The notes beneath the pieces were generated by a model. That model worked only from the letters and a program-made list of their open reading frames with translations, did not search any database and had not been told where the DNA came from. Of a stretch of 64,000 bases of DNA, positions 1 through 9,648 are shown in pieces. Source of the stretch: Hyphococcus sp. (GTDB lineage: Bacteria > Pseudomonadota > Alphaproteobacteria > Caulobacterales > Parvularculaceae); the NCBI GenBank assembly GCA_013002535.1, contig JABDJK010000008.1:22305-86304 (forward strand), read 5' to 3'. Each line of letters begins with the position of its first letter. Positions within the stretch are counted from its first letter, which is position 1. A program made the position numbers and the translations under genes.

Positions 1-196
1 CGCGCAACGCGTCGGCGACGAAATTATATTGCCGCGCTTCGATCTCTTCAGCGGTTATGATCGAGACAGAGGAGCCGGTTTGCGCGGCAAGGCGCGGGGT
101 TCGCGTGGCCGAGACGATGATTTCTTCGGCGGCGGCAAAATCCGGGGCGAGGCCGACGGATAAAAATAGGGCGGGGAATAATTTGATGGTCTCCAC
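1..196 (-). CDS. btuB: TonB-dependent vitamin B12 receptor, N-terminal part (BtuB-like), cut by window edge
   Basis: Outer-membrane active transporter for cobalamin or related corrinoids, judged from its position behind a cobalamin riboswitch. The visible 65 residues start with a GTG (complement of 194-196) preceded by AGAGGAG at 204-210. They carry a signal peptide ending near Ala-Ala-Ala-Glu and then a TonB-box-like segment (EEIIVSATRTPR), the usual start of a BtuB plug domain. The barrel lies outside the window. The gene symbol rests on the riboswitch plus the TonB box; another TonB-dependent corrinoid or cobinamide receptor is possible. Confidence 0.8.
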   Translation of the reverse strand, partial: METIKLFPALFLSVGLAPDFAAAEEIIVSATRTPRLAAQTGSSVSIITAEEIEARQYNFVADALR

Positions 197-218
197 GTGA
201 CGACTCCTCTAGCGCGAT

Positions 219-276
219 GGCCGGTTAGCGAGATGTCGTCACGACGGGTGTCCGCTCCTCGCGCGCTAACCCGGCC
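219..276 (-). promoter_or_regulatory. Hairpin between cobalamin aptamer and receptor start (candidate expression platform)
   Basis: On the minus strand GGCCGGGTTAGCG (264-276) can pair with CGCTAACCGGCC (219-230), with one bulged G. It ends about 9 nt before the Shine-Dalgarno sequence of the receptor. It has no T-run, so it would act on translation initiation rather than as an intrinsic terminator. The regulatory role is inferred from position. Confidence 0.45.
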
Positions 277-291
277 GCGAAAAGGACGACG

Positions 292-452
292 CGACGGCAG
301 GTCTCCTGGCTTGCGGAGGTAATCACGTCTCGCCGCCTTCCCGGTGATAAACACCAGTGGCTTTTGGCGGGACGCCGATCCGCTCACAGTTGCGGGCACA
401 GCCGCGGATTTTAACCGCGTTCCCTATTCTCCCTCATCCGAGGGCACCGTCG
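292..452 (-). promoter_or_regulatory. Cobalamin riboswitch
   Basis: Reading the minus strand from about 450 downwards, the conserved blocks appear in order: GGTGCC, a GGGAA block followed by an AAATCCGCGGCTG-type segment, GCCACTG, a CCGGGAAGGC block, and the terminal B12 box AGCCAGGAGACCTGCC at 297-312. The element lies directly upstream of the TonB-dependent receptor and between it and the co-oriented M28 peptidase gene. Adenosylcobalamin binding should repress receptor synthesis. Confidence 0.93.
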
Positions 453-490
453 AAATTTTCTCTAGGCTTTTAAAGTGTCGTGATCAATCA

Positions 491-1846
491 TTAATCCCCA
501 AAACTGCCCGCCGCGCCGGGGAACACCACCGGGCTTTCGGCGCCGTTTTTGGCCACTGATGAAACGCCGAAATAGTAATTGTCGATGACAACGTTATTTA
601 GCGTGAATTCGTCAACGTCGCCGACAAAGCGCGACCATTGCCATTGCGGCTGGTCGGTGAGGCGCCAGTGAACGCGGTAGCCGGCGAGGTTTCGCGCGGC
701 GCGCCCTTCCGCTCTGGTCCATTTCAGCGTTGTTGAGGGCTCGACCGCGCCCTCAATTTCTACATTCGCCGGGAAGGGCGGCGCTGCGGCCATGCCCGCC
801 AGTGACACAACGTTCAGTGCAGTGAGCTTTCGCGCGTAATCGAAGTCGACATGCTCCAGCGTATCGCCATAGTCGACGCCGTCTTCGGTGCGCAGATCCT
901 GGTGTTGCTGCGTATAGTTTTCATGGGCCTCCATAATTCTGACGCCCGCGAACCCGGCCTGGTTGAACGGGCGATGATGACCGCCGCGGCCAAACCGGTC
1001 GAGGCGATAGACCATCATGACGTCAAGATTGAGGATGTAATCGTCCGCCATCTTGTCGATGTAGCGCGCAAGATTGCGCGACGGCGAGTCCACTTCGCCG
1101 CCGGTAAAGCGGCGCCGGCGCGCGTCTTCTTCTGTTTCAACAAAGCGCGTGCCTTCGGAAAAAACCCGCGCCGTAGAATTGTCGATGACGCCGTCAACGC
1201 CCTTGATGTTGCCGATCATGTCGTTGTTAAGGACGGCTTTGATGCGCCAGTCATTCTCGATCGCGTGGGCGGCAACGATCTTGCCGCCGAACAATCCCTG
1301 TTCTTCTCCAGACAAGGCGGCATAGGCGATAGATCCGTCGAATTTGTGTTTCGACAAAACTCGCGCGGCCTCCAAAACGCCGGCAAGGCCAGAGGCGTTG
1401 TCGTTTGCGCCGGGGCTGTCGGAGGTTCCGTCGAGCGGGTCAGTGACGCGCGAATCGATGTCGCCGCTCATCATCACCAGGCGGTCGGGATCGCGCCGAC
1501 CGCGCTGGATGGCGACGACGCTGACGACTTCGGTGCGTTCCGGAATGCGGCGCTCGCCCTCGACGAAGTCAGAGACGTACATAACCTCAAGGCATCCGCC
1601 GCAATCATCCGAAATTTTTTCAAATTCTGCTTTGACCCAGCGCCGGGCCGCGCCAATGCCGCGGGTCGCCGATTCGGTCTCAGACAAGGTGTGCCGTGTG
1701 CCGAAATTCACCAGCGTCTCAACGTCGGCGGCGATTCTATCTGCGGAAACAGCATCGTGGAGCGCATACAGCGTTTCATCGATTTCCCCAGCCTGGGTCT
1801 GCGAAATTACCGCAGCTGCGGCGGCGATGATTCCAAACTTGCGCAT
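491..1846 (-). CDS. Secreted M28 family metallopeptidase with C-terminal Fn3-like domain
   Basis: A 451-residue exported zinc aminopeptidase-type protein. A signal peptide covers about residues 1-19 (MRKFGIIAAAAAVISQTQAG). The M28 core shows GDIDSR (128-133), GANDNASG (146-153), SGEEQG (179-184) and an NNDMIGN segment. The C-terminal 90 residues look like a fibronectin type III fold. The usual first metal-binding His of the HxD pair is Asp here (GDID), so the first zinc site is unusual. I chose the ATG at 1846 because a signal peptide starts there; a TTG further upstream (1903) would only add a non-conserved stretch. Substrate is unknown, probably peptides in the periplasm or outside. Confidence 0.85.
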   Translation of the reverse strand: MRKFGIIAAAAAVISQTQAGEIDETLYALHDAVSADRIAADVETLVNFGTRHTLSETESATRGIGAARRWVKAEFEKISDDCGGCLEVMYVSDFVEGERRIPERTEVVSVVAIQRGRRDPDRLVMMSGDIDSRVTDPLDGTSDSPGANDNASGLAGVLEAARVLSKHKFDGSIAYAALSGEEQGLFGGKIVAAHAIENDWRIKAVLNNDMIGNIKGVDGVIDNSTARVFSEGTRFVETEEDARRRRFTGGEVDSPSRNLARYIDKMADDYILNLDVMMVYRLDRFGRGGHHRPFNQAGFAGVRIMEAHENYTQQHQDLRTEDGVDYGDTLEHVDFDYARKLTALNVVSLAGMAAAPPFPANVEIEGAVEPSTTLKWTRAEGRAARNLAGYRVHWRLTDQPQWQWSRFVGDVDEFTLNNVVIDNYYFGVSSVAKNGAESPVVFPGAAGSFGD

Positions 1847-2101
1847 AATTAGGCTATCCCTGTTCAACCGTTTTAAATCAGCGGGGTTGTTGCAAAGCAG
1901 CAACCCTTTGACTGTAAATGCGCACGACTCTTGCCGACTGACCGCCGTTCAGGCAACATCATTAACGATTAATTATGGAATTCGGTTAAATCCGGTGGTA
2001 AATGCGCTATATTGCCCGGGATTGGCCGATGGGATGTATATGAGTTGAATGGCCGGTCGGCGGATTGGTCGCCTTTTTGATCCACCTGAGGAGGGGAAAA
2101 A

Positions 2102-3262
2102 ATGAAGTTGAAGACAACATTGCTAGCAGCAGCAGCCACAATGGCGATTGCACCTGCAGCGAACGCTTATGAGGGGCTTTATGGCGCGATCGGCGCTGGC
2201 CTCAATTACATGCAACCTGACCGCGACCTGAGCAACGATGCTCTAGGCTCCGCCGCCGGACCGCTTGTCTTTGACACCGATCAGGACTTTGACAATGGCA
2301 TCGGCGTTTACACAGCGCTTGGTTATGCCTGGGGCAATGATTGGCGCACGGAATTGGAATTTTCCCACCGTAACAATGACGTCCGTCACATTACATCTGA
2401 CCCTGCCGGCTACAGCGGCTTCCCTGCCGGAACTGTTGGCGGCGACGTTCGCACTTATGCGTTGATGTTGAACGTTCTTCGCGATTTTGATTTTGGCGAA
2501 GGCAATCCGGTCAAGCCGTATATTGGCGGTGGCGTTGGCTTTGCTGACGTTGGCTTCAATATCACCGGCAACAATCCTGCTGGTGCGCCTGTCAGCCCAT
2601 CGACAATCGCATTCGGCCCGAACCGTCGCATGTTTGCATACCAAGGTATCGCTGGTTTGGCGTTCCCGTTGGCTGAACAGCTCGCTCTGGACGTTTCATA
2701 TCGCTTCTTCGGCACGAAGAAAGTTGCCTATAACGCAGTCATCAACGGCGCAGCCGGTCAGGTTGAAGCCGGTTACCACACGCACAGCCTGTTCGCAGGT
2801 CTGCGTTGGAACTTTGGCGCAGCAGCTCCGGCAATTCAGTACAAAGATTGCTGGGACGGCTCGAGCGTACCAATGACATCTGAGTGCCCGCCGCAAGTCG
2901 TGGACACGCCGGACGTTGATCTCGATCCGATCGAGTTCACGGTTTACTTCGACTACGACAAGTCGAACCTGACACCGCAGGCATCTACGCTGGTTCAGGA
3001 AGCGTCGTCACGCGCGTTGCAGAACGACATCGACACCGTCGTTGTATCAGGCAACACTGATACGTCGGGTTCTTCTGCTTACAACAAGCTCTTGTCTGAG
3101 CGTCGTGCGCGCGTTGTACGCGATGCATTGATCGCAAATGGCGTCCCGGCGGATTCAATTCGCACGGAAGCTTATGGCGAGGACAACCCAGCCAAACCTA
3201 CCGCTGACGGTGTTCGTGAGCCGCTGAACCGCCGTTCAGAAGTTGTCATCAGCTTCGAATAA
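2102..3262 (+). CDS. OmpA family outer membrane protein (beta-barrel plus OmpA C-terminal domain)
   Basis: A 386-residue porin-like protein. A signal peptide (about residues 1-22, ending ANA) precedes an eight-stranded-type barrel starting EGLYGAIGAGLNY. The C-terminal third is a peptidoglycan-binding OmpA domain that starts at VYFDYDKSNLT and contains the SGNTDTSG and NRRSEV motifs, which bind diaminopimelate. It anchors the outer membrane to the wall. A strong AGGAGGGGAA ribosome site sits just before the ATG. It is monocistronic, with a terminator immediately after it, and the codon choice is that of an abundant protein. Confidence 0.93.
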   Translation: MKLKTTLLAAAATMAIAPAANAYEGLYGAIGAGLNYMQPDRDLSNDALGSAAGPLVFDTDQDFDNGIGVYTALGYAWGNDWRTELEFSHRNNDVRHITSDPAGYSGFPAGTVGGDVRTYALMLNVLRDFDFGEGNPVKPYIGGGVGFADVGFNITGNNPAGAPVSPSTIAFGPNRRMFAYQGIAGLAFPLAEQLALDVSYRFFGTKKVAYNAVINGAAGQVEAGYHTHSLFAGLRWNFGAAAPAIQYKDCWDGSSVPMTSECPPQVVDTPDVDLDPIEFTVYFDYDKSNLTPQASTLVQEASSRALQNDIDTVVVSGNTDTSGSSAYNKLLSERRARVVRDALIANGVPADSIRTEAYGEDNPAKPTADGVREPLNRRSEVVISFE

Positions 3263-3282
3263 GCGATAAGCATAAAAATATT

Positions 3283-3317
3283 AAACCGGCGCGAGAATTT
3301 CTCGCGCCGGTTTTTTT
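3283..3317 (+). terminator. Rho-independent terminator of the OmpA-family gene
   Basis: Perfect GC-rich hairpin AAACCGGCGCGAGA / TCTCGCGCCGGTTT followed by seven or more T residues, 20 nt after the stop codon. Confidence 0.92.
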
Positions 3318-3381
3318 ATGCGCAGAATTTGCGTCGTGCGATGAGATCGCCGCCGGCGACCCATGCCGCGCAAATTATTTT

Positions 3382-4005
3382 TTACGTGCTATAAAGTTTG
3401 AAAAATGCGCGAACGCCCTGGTCGACTTGTTTCGCAATGGCGGCCGGAAGGTCTTTAGGCGCGGCGCCCATCAACAATCTTGTGTGAAGCGGTTCAGTAA
3501 TAAGTACGCCCAATTGCCACAGCGCCGCTTTCGGATCGTCGATATCGAGGGAGCTGTTTTCAGCGATCTTGGCCAATAGCGGCGCGCATTGATCAACCAT
3601 CCATTGCGGACCGTGCTCCATATAGGTGCGGCCAATTTCGGGTGTCCGCTCCGCTTCAAAAGCGGCAATCCGTCGAAGCGACAACGCGTCCGGTTGAAAT
3701 AGCCCTTCAACGAACTGGATGCTCAGCGATTTTATGAATTCCTCCGCCGGCACCGTCGGATCAATTTCCGCCATGTTAACTGGGACAAGACTTTTGCAGG
3801 TTTGCTCAATTGCGGCGCCGAACAATTCTTCCTTCGAGCGGAAACGGTTATAGACCGTCCGCTTGGAAACGGACGCGGTCAGCGCAATCTCGTCCATACT
3901 CGCCGCGTCAAAGCCCTTGGTCAGGAACATCTTTCGCGCCGCGCCGACGATGGCCGCAGTTTTTTTGTCGCTGAAAAATTCAGCTTCTAAAGTCGGAGAA
4001 GTCAT
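3382..4005 (-). CDS. TetR/AcrR family transcriptional regulator
   Basis: A 207-residue one-component repressor. The N-terminal TetR helix-turn-helix spans about residues 17-63, including GFDAASMDEIALTASVSKRT and the VYNRFRSKEELF signature. The C-terminal ligand domain resembles the AefR-like type (TetR_C_7). It stands alone between two oppositely oriented genes and points away from the penicillin-binding protein gene, so the shared upstream region (4006-4176) may hold its operator. The ligand is unknown. Confidence 0.9.
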   Translation of the reverse strand: MTSPTLEAEFFSDKKTAAIVGAARKMFLTKGFDAASMDEIALTASVSKRTVYNRFRSKEELFGAAIEQTCKSLVPVNMAEIDPTVPAEEFIKSLSIQFVEGLFQPDALSLRRIAAFEAERTPEIGRTYMEHGPQWMVDQCAPLLAKIAENSSLDIDDPKAALWQLGVLITEPLHTRLLMGAAPKDLPAAIAKQVDQGVRAFFKLYST

Positions 4006-4176
4006 TCAAAATCTTTTTGCGTGCTGCCCATCCGCCCAATTTGGCGCCCTTTTACAAGTATAGCCCTAAATTCGCTATTGCTGGCAAGGAAAAGCAGAGG
4101 ATTTGCAGCCGGCGCGGTATGCGAAGTTAATAGGGCCGTTTACCTCCTGTTAACCCTGCGGTTCGATCCATGAATT

Positions 4177-6057
4177 ATGGCAAAACCGAAAAAACGAAAG
4201 CGCAGAAAAAAGGCGCGGCCTAAAAAACGCACCCGTTCGCTTTATCAGCGCATGGTGATCGATGCGGGCGTCGTCTGTTTGACGGCGCTTATCGGCGCGG
4301 CGGTTCTGTTTATATATGTCGCACGGGATTTACCGGATACGGGCAACCTCTGGAGCAGCGACAGCGCGCAGCGTATTACGCTACTTGCTGATGACGGTTC
4401 GCCGTTGCTTGTCCAAGGCGCCGGGTTTGGTGAGCCAATCCGTCTCGCCGAATTGCCGGTCCATTTGCCAGAAGCAATTCTGGCGGTCGAGGATCGCAAT
4501 TTCTATCACCATTTTGGCGTCAATCCCGTTTCAATTTTGCGCGCGCTATCGGTGAATGCGCGCAGCGGCGAAATCGTGCAGGGCGGTTCGACCATTACGC
4601 AGCAATTAGCGAAGAATGTTTTTTTGTCGCCTGACCGAACCTTCAAACGCAAATTGCAGGAACTCTTGTTGGCGTTCTGGCTGGAACAGAAGTTTTCAAA
4701 ACAGGAAATTCTGACACTCTATCTCAATCGCATATATTTCGGCGCCGGCGCTTACGGCGTTGACGCGGCGAGTTACCGTTATTTCGGAAAATCTGCGCGA
4801 AACGTTTCCGTTAGCGAAGCCGCTATCCTCGCTGGACTGATCAAGGCGCCGTCACGTTACGCACCGACGAGCAACCCTGTTACTGCCGGAAAACGCGCAA
4901 GGTTAGTAATTGATCAAATGGTCGATGCAGGATTTCTGACCCGACAAGACGCTGACGCAGCCGTTAGAGAACCGGTTGCCCTTGCGGGATCGCCCGATGC
5001 GGCGGCGCCATATTTTGTGGATTATGCGTTGCAGGAAGCGCGAAAACTCGCAAGCGGCATTGATGCAAATCTGATCGTGCGAACCTCGTTCAATCGCAAC
5101 ACACAAATCTCCGCAGAAATGGGTTTGATCGCCGGTGTTGCGCTCGCACCTGACGACCTTAAGGACGTTCAAACGGCGTTGGTAATTCTCGATGGCGAGG
5201 GTGCGGTAAAAGCGATGATCGGCGGGCGCGATTATCGCGAAAGTCAATTCAATCGTGCAACGCAGGCCCGTAGGCAGCCAGGGTCGGCGTTCAAGCCAAT
5301 CGTTTATCTTGCGGCGTTGAACGTCGGGTATGGTCCTAATGATATTGTTCTGGACGCACCTGTCTCGATCGGCGCCTGGTCGCCGGCAAACTACAACGAC
5401 AAATATTTTGGTGAGGCGACATTGCGCGACGGCCTGGCGCGATCCATGAACGCTGCGGCTGTTCGCGTTCAAGAACACGTTGGGCGTGATCAGGTTCGAC
5501 AAGCCGCGCGCGACCTTGGGTGGACGGGCGCCTTGAACCCGGGACCTGCGCTCGCACTCGGCACAGACGCGATTTCACCTTTGCAACTCGCGGGGATTTA
5601 TGCGCCTTTCATGAATGGCGGGTTCCGGATTGCGCCGCACGTTGTTGAGCGAATTGAAACAGACAGCGGTGAGCTTATCTATGAGCGAAAGGGCGCCTTT
5701 ATCGAACAAGCGATTGCGCCAAGTGTCGCTAGGAAATTGGACGAGATGCTTCAGGCTGTGGTTGAAACCGGCACCGGCGGCGCCGCTGAAATTCCGGGAT
5801 ATCGCAGCGCTGGCAAGACTGGCACCACGCAGGACAATCGCGACGCCTGGTTTGCGGGCTATGCCGGCAATCTTGTTGGCGTTGTATGGGTCGGTCATGA
5901 CGACAATTCGCCGATGGACGGGGTTACCGGCGGGCGCGCGCCCGCGTTGATTTGGCGCGAAGCTATGGCCCGCGCGTTGCCGCCGATTGCAATTGCGACC
6001 TTGGCGGCGCCGACAAATGACCCGATCGCGGAGATTCTAGCGCCGGACATGAACTGA
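4177..6057 (+). CDS. Bifunctional penicillin-binding protein (GT51 transglycosylase / transpeptidase)
   Basis: A 626-residue class A PBP that polymerises and cross-links peptidoglycan in the periplasm. It has a very basic cytoplasmic tail (residues 1-25) and one membrane anchor (about 28-48). The GT51 domain has EDRNFYHH (105-112) with the catalytic Glu and QGGSTITQQ (135-143). The transpeptidase domain has the SxxK nucleophile at Ser370 (SAFK), SMN at 423-425 and KTGTT at 547-551. It is shorter than E. coli PBP1A and lacks the OB-fold insertion, closer to compact PBP1A/2A forms. An alternative name would be PbpC/MrcA-like; the exact subclass is not resolvable here. Confidence 0.93.
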   Translation: MAKPKKRKRRKKARPKKRTRSLYQRMVIDAGVVCLTALIGAAVLFIYVARDLPDTGNLWSSDSAQRITLLADDGSPLLVQGAGFGEPIRLAELPVHLPEAILAVEDRNFYHHFGVNPVSILRALSVNARSGEIVQGGSTITQQLAKNVFLSPDRTFKRKLQELLLAFWLEQKFSKQEILTLYLNRIYFGAGAYGVDAASYRYFGKSARNVSVSEAAILAGLIKAPSRYAPTSNPVTAGKRARLVIDQMVDAGFLTRQDADAAVREPVALAGSPDAAAPYFVDYALQEARKLASGIDANLIVRTSFNRNTQISAEMGLIAGVALAPDDLKDVQTALVILDGEGAVKAMIGGRDYRESQFNRATQARRQPGSAFKPIVYLAALNVGYGPNDIVLDAPVSIGAWSPANYNDKYFGEATLRDGLARSMNAAAVRVQEHVGRDQVRQAARDLGWTGALNPGPALALGTDAISPLQLAGIYAPFMNGGFRIAPHVVERIETDSGELIYERKGAFIEQAIAPSVARKLDEMLQAVVETGTGGAAEIPGYRSAGKTGTTQDNRDAWFAGYAGNLVGVVWVGHDDNSPMDGVTGGRAPALIWREAMARALPPIAIATLAAPTNDPIAEILAPDMN

Positions 6058-6061
6058 GACG

Positions 6062-6790
6062 TTACGGATTAACGCCGTAGGAAAACAGTTTTGCGCCATT
6101 GGCGTTAAACCAGCTTTCAGCCGCGCGGGCGTTAACGCCGAGGGCGGCGACCTGGCGCCAAAAGGCGGGCGAGTGGTTCATGTGCACAAGATGGGCGCAT
6201 TCGTGAGCGACGACATATTCCATGATTTCCGGCGGCGTTAGAATTAAACGCCACGAGAAACACAGAACACCGTCAGACGAGCATGACGCCCACCTTGTGC
6301 GCGTATCGCGGATACGGATTTTGCTTTCCGGCTTCTGCAGCTGCGCACAAAATCGAACGACATGTTGTTCCAGATCGGCTCTCGCCTGTCGCTTCAGCCA
6401 TTCAGTGACGCGGCGATTGATATGTTCCGCAGCGCCGCCGACCTCGATCATCGGTTGATCGCCTAATGAACAAATACGGACCGGCGTACGTGGGCCGCCT
6501 TTTTGAATAATTTCGTGCTTGACGCCACGAAGCGGAATACTCGTCCCTTCGCCAAACGGTATTGCCGCCAGTCCCTTATTTAGTTCTTTCGCGATCCACT
6601 GCGTGCTTTCCTTTGCGAATTTTACAGCATCGCCAAGCGTGCGTTGCGACGGCGCCGTCGCGAGAATTTCCCCAATTATCGGGTCTACCTTTAAAATCAA
6701 CCGCTTGGCGCGCCGGTTGACGCGCGCTTTCAACCGCACAGGCCGACCATTGACGTCGATATGCGTAGAAAAGAATTTCTGTGCGGCCAT
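6062..6790 (-). CDS. YgjP-like M48-type metallopeptidase (DUF45)
   Basis: A 242-residue soluble protein of the YgjP/DUF45 family, which has a zincin-like fold. The motif HECAH (196-200) followed by MNHSP with a third His at 206 gives the HExxH...H zinc site. Upstream is the family signature TRTRWASCSSDG. I chose the ATG at 6790, where the family's N terminus starts; GTG and TTG codons 12 and 27 nt upstream are alternatives with no better ribosome site. It is convergent with the PBP gene, with only 4 nt between stops. The biological substrate of this family is not established. Confidence 0.87.
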   Translation of the reverse strand: MAAQKFFSTHIDVNGRPVRLKARVNRRAKRLILKVDPIIGEILATAPSQRTLGDAVKFAKESTQWIAKELNKGLAAIPFGEGTSIPLRGVKHEIIQKGGPRTPVRICSLGDQPMIEVGGAAEHINRRVTEWLKRQARADLEQHVVRFCAQLQKPESKIRIRDTRTRWASCSSDGVLCFSWRLILTPPEIMEYVVAHECAHLVHMNHSPAFWRQVAALGVNARAAESWFNANGAKLFSYGVNP

Positions 6791-6914
6791 TTCCGGAATC
6801 ACTACAAATAACGTCAATCGGCGGCATCGCAGAATAGAAATGCGAATTTGCGTTTTGCGAGTATGACGGCTTTACTGAATATTGGAACGAAAAAAATTGT
6901 TGAATTTTTTTTAG

Positions 6915-9632
6915 ATGAATAAGCCTGCGACGATTGCGAAGCCAACGACGCCGATAAAAAGCGATGGCGCCAAACTGACGCCAATGATGGCGCAATATCT
7001 TGCGATCAAAGAAACTGCGCCGGGTGCGCTGTTGTTTTATCGCATGGGAGATTTCTACGAGCTTTTTTTTGATGACGCGGTAAAAGCCTCGGCGGCGCTT
7101 GATATTACACTCACCAAACGCGGACAACATAAGGGTGATGATATCCCTATGTGCGGCGTCCCGTTCCACGCATATGAGTCCTATCTGGCAAAGCTTATCA
7201 AAGCTGGTTTCAAAGTCGCTATCTGTGAACAAATGGAGCCGCCGGAAGAAGCCAAGAAACGCGGATCAAAATCTGTCGTGCGGCGAGAGATTGTACGCAC
7301 GGTCACGCCGGGCACGATTATAGAAGACTCGTTACTCGACACGCGTTCAAATAATTATCTCGCGGCGTTGGCGATCTTGCGAAGTGGGCGTGAGGCTGCG
7401 CTTGCTTGGGCGGACGTTTCGACCGGCGAAACGTTTGTACGTTCAACATCTCTTGAAAATGCGCTTTCTGATTTGGCGGTAATTTCGCCTCGTGAAGTGA
7501 TTGCACCGGTGTTGAGCGAGTTGCCTGATTGGAACGAGGCGATGTCAGCGAGTATGACGGCGTCGCAATTTACCCTTCAATCGATGGGGCAGTTCGATGC
7601 AACCGCTGGGCGCCGCCGTGTCGAGGAAATATTTGAAGTAGCCTCAAGTGATGGATTTGGCGAATTCTCTCGCGCGGATTTTGCGGCGCTTGGGGCTTTG
7701 CTCGCCTATATCGAGCTAACCCAGGCTGGTCGCATGCCGGCGCTGCAGCCGCCGAAGAAAACTACGAACGCCGACACGATGATTATCGATGCGGCGACGC
7801 GCAGCTCGCTGGAACTGACGGAGGTTCAGTCCGGCGGCAAAAAAGGATCGCTGTTGTCATCGGTTGATCGAACCGTCACGGGCGCGGGCGCAAGAATGCT
7901 TGCAGAGCGTTTGTCTGCGCCGCTTACGGATCCCGCCATGATCAATGCGCGATTGGAATGCGTCTCTTATTTCAATGACAATTTCGATTTGCGCGATAAA
8001 GTGCGCGCGTACTTAAAAAGCGCGCCCGACGTTGCGCGCTCTGTGTCGCGTTTGTCTTTGCGTCGGGGCGGGCCGCGTGATCTTGCCGCTGTTCGGGACG
8101 CATTGGAAAGCGGGCGCAAGCTGGCGAGCATACTCACCGGTGAGACTGCGATAGCGCCGCTGCCGGATCAATTAGCGAACGCCTCAATTGCTCTCGAAGA
8201 TAAAAATGGTGAGGGGTTTTCTCATCTGTTTACGCGTTTGCGCGAAGCGCTGGCGGGTGATCCGCCAATGCTGGCGCGTGACGGTGGGTTTATTGCAAAA
8301 GGGTTCGATCCGGGTCTGGATAAAGTGCGCAGTCTGCGCGACGATTCACGGCGCGTCATTGCCAGCCTTGAAACATCTTATCGTGAGCGGACCGGCGTAA
8401 AAGCGCTGAAAATTCGTCATAATAATGTTTTGGGGTATTTTGTTGAAACGCCGCCGTCCCATGGCGATAAGCTCATGGCCGGCGAACACTCCGAGTTTTT
8501 CATTCACCGCCAGACACTCGCGAGCGCCGTCCGCTTCACGACCGGGCAATTGGCTGATCTCGATAGTAAAATCTCACGTGCGCGCGATGAGTCGTTGGCG
8601 CGCGAATTGGAAATTTTTGACGAACTCGTCAGCGATATCGCGGAGCGCCACAATGCATTAATGCTGCTCGGCGCGGCGCTTGCCGAAGTCGACGTTTACG
8701 CCGCATTGGCGGCGCTCGCCGCCGATCAGGGTTTCACGCGTCCAATTGTTGATTGTTCGATTGCGTTCAAAATTGTCGGCGGGCGCCATCCCGTAGTCGA
8801 AGAGGCGCTGCAAAAAGCTGGCGACGCCGCGTTCGTGCCTAACGATTGCGTCCTTGGCGATGATGAAACGACGGCGCTCTGGCTGCTCACTGGACCGAAC
8901 ATGGCCGGAAAATCGACGTTTCTCCGCCAGAACGCATTGATTGCCATTCTCGCCCAGGCTGGGTCATTTATTCCGGCGTCCGAGGCGCATATTGGCGTCG
9001 TTGATCGCGTCTTTTCGCGTGTGGGTGCGTCCGACGATCTCGCACTTGGGCGCTCGACCTTCATGGTTGAAATGGTGGAAACGGCGGCGATCCTGAATCA
9101 GGCGACGGAGCGCTCTCTCGTTATTTTGGATGAGATCGGACGCGGGACATCGACGACCGACGGGTTATCGATTGCCTGGGCGAGCGTCGAACATCTCCAC
9201 AATAAAATTCAATGTCGCGGATTGTTCGCGACGCATTTCCATGAATTGACAGCGCTCGAAGAACAATTATCGCGATTGGCTAATATGTCCGTTGAGGTGC
9301 GTGAGTGGAAAGGCGATGTCGTGTTTTTGCACAATGTTGTCAAAGGCGCAGCAGATCGATCTTACGGTGTCGCTGTTGCAAAACTCGCAGGATTGCCGAG
9401 ATCAGTTGTAAAGCGTGCAGAGAGCGTTCTGAAATTTCTCGATGATGACAAGAATTCTAGTGAGGAGTTGCCGTTATTTGCGGCAGCGCCCTCAGAGCCG
9501 TCGCAAGAGGTGATGGAAGAACCGTCTGCGGTAGAACGTCAACTAGCCGATACAGACGTCGATGCGCTTTCACCGCGCGCCGCGCTTGATTTGCTTTATG
9601 AACTGAAGTCTCTGGCGACAAAAGAAAGTTGA
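6915..9632 (+). CDS. mutS: DNA mismatch repair protein MutS
   Basis: A 905-residue full-length MutS. The mismatch-reading Phe-x-Glu motif is present (GDFYELF, F47 and E49). The ATPase has Walker A GPNMAGKS at 660-667, then the Walker B region [16 protein letters not shown] and the FATHFHELT signature. It recognises base mismatches and small loops and recruits MutL. Its stop lies 16 nt before glnD, an adjacency common in alphaproteobacteria. The start follows an AT-rich stretch with no clear Shine-Dalgarno sequence. Confidence 0.98.
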   Translation: MNKPATIAKPTTPIKSDGAKLTPMMAQYLAIKETAPGALLFYRMGDFYELFFDDAVKASAALDITLTKRGQHKGDDIPMCGVPFHAYESYLAKLIKAGFKVAICEQMEPPEEAKKRGSKSVVRREIVRTVTPGTIIEDSLLDTRSNNYLAALAILRSGREAALAWADVSTGETFVRSTSLENALSDLAVISPREVIAPVLSELPDWNEAMSASMTASQFTLQSMGQFDATAGRRRVEEIFEVASSDGFGEFSRADFAALGALLAYIELTQAGRMPALQPPKKTTNADTMIIDAATRSSLELTEVQSGGKKGSLLSSVDRTVTGAGARMLAERLSAPLTDPAMINARLECVSYFNDNFDLRDKVRAYLKSAPDVARSVSRLSLRRGGPRDLAAVRDALESGRKLASILTGETAIAPLPDQLANASIALEDKNGEGFSHLFTRLREALAGDPPMLARDGGFIAKGFDPGLDKVRSLRDDSRRVIASLETSYRERTGVKALKIRHNNVLGYFVETPPSHGDKLMAGEHSEFFIHRQTLASAVRFTTGQLADLDSKISRARDESLARELEIFDELVSDIAERHNALMLLGAALAEVDVYAALAALAADQGFTRPIVDCSIAFKIVGGRHPVVEEALQKAGDAAFVPNDCVLGDDETTALWLLTGPNMAGKSTFLRQNALIAILAQAGSFIPASEAHIGVVDRVFSRVGASDDLALGRSTFMVEMVETAAILNQATERSLVILDEIGRGTSTTDGLSIAWASVEHLHNKIQCRGLFATHFHELTALEEQLSRLANMSVEVREWKGDVVFLHNVVKGAADRSYGVAVAKLAGLPRSVVKRAESVLKFLDDDKNSSEELPLFAAAPSEPSQEVMEEPSAVERQLADTDVDALSPRAALDLLYELKSLATKES

Positions 9633-9648
9633 CGGGTCAAATTCATTT

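Noticed and set aside
851..1852. Long open frame on the plus strand opposite the M28 peptidase
   Set aside because: It is the antisense of a gene with clear M28 motifs and a signal peptide; its own translation has no recognisable content or ribosome site.
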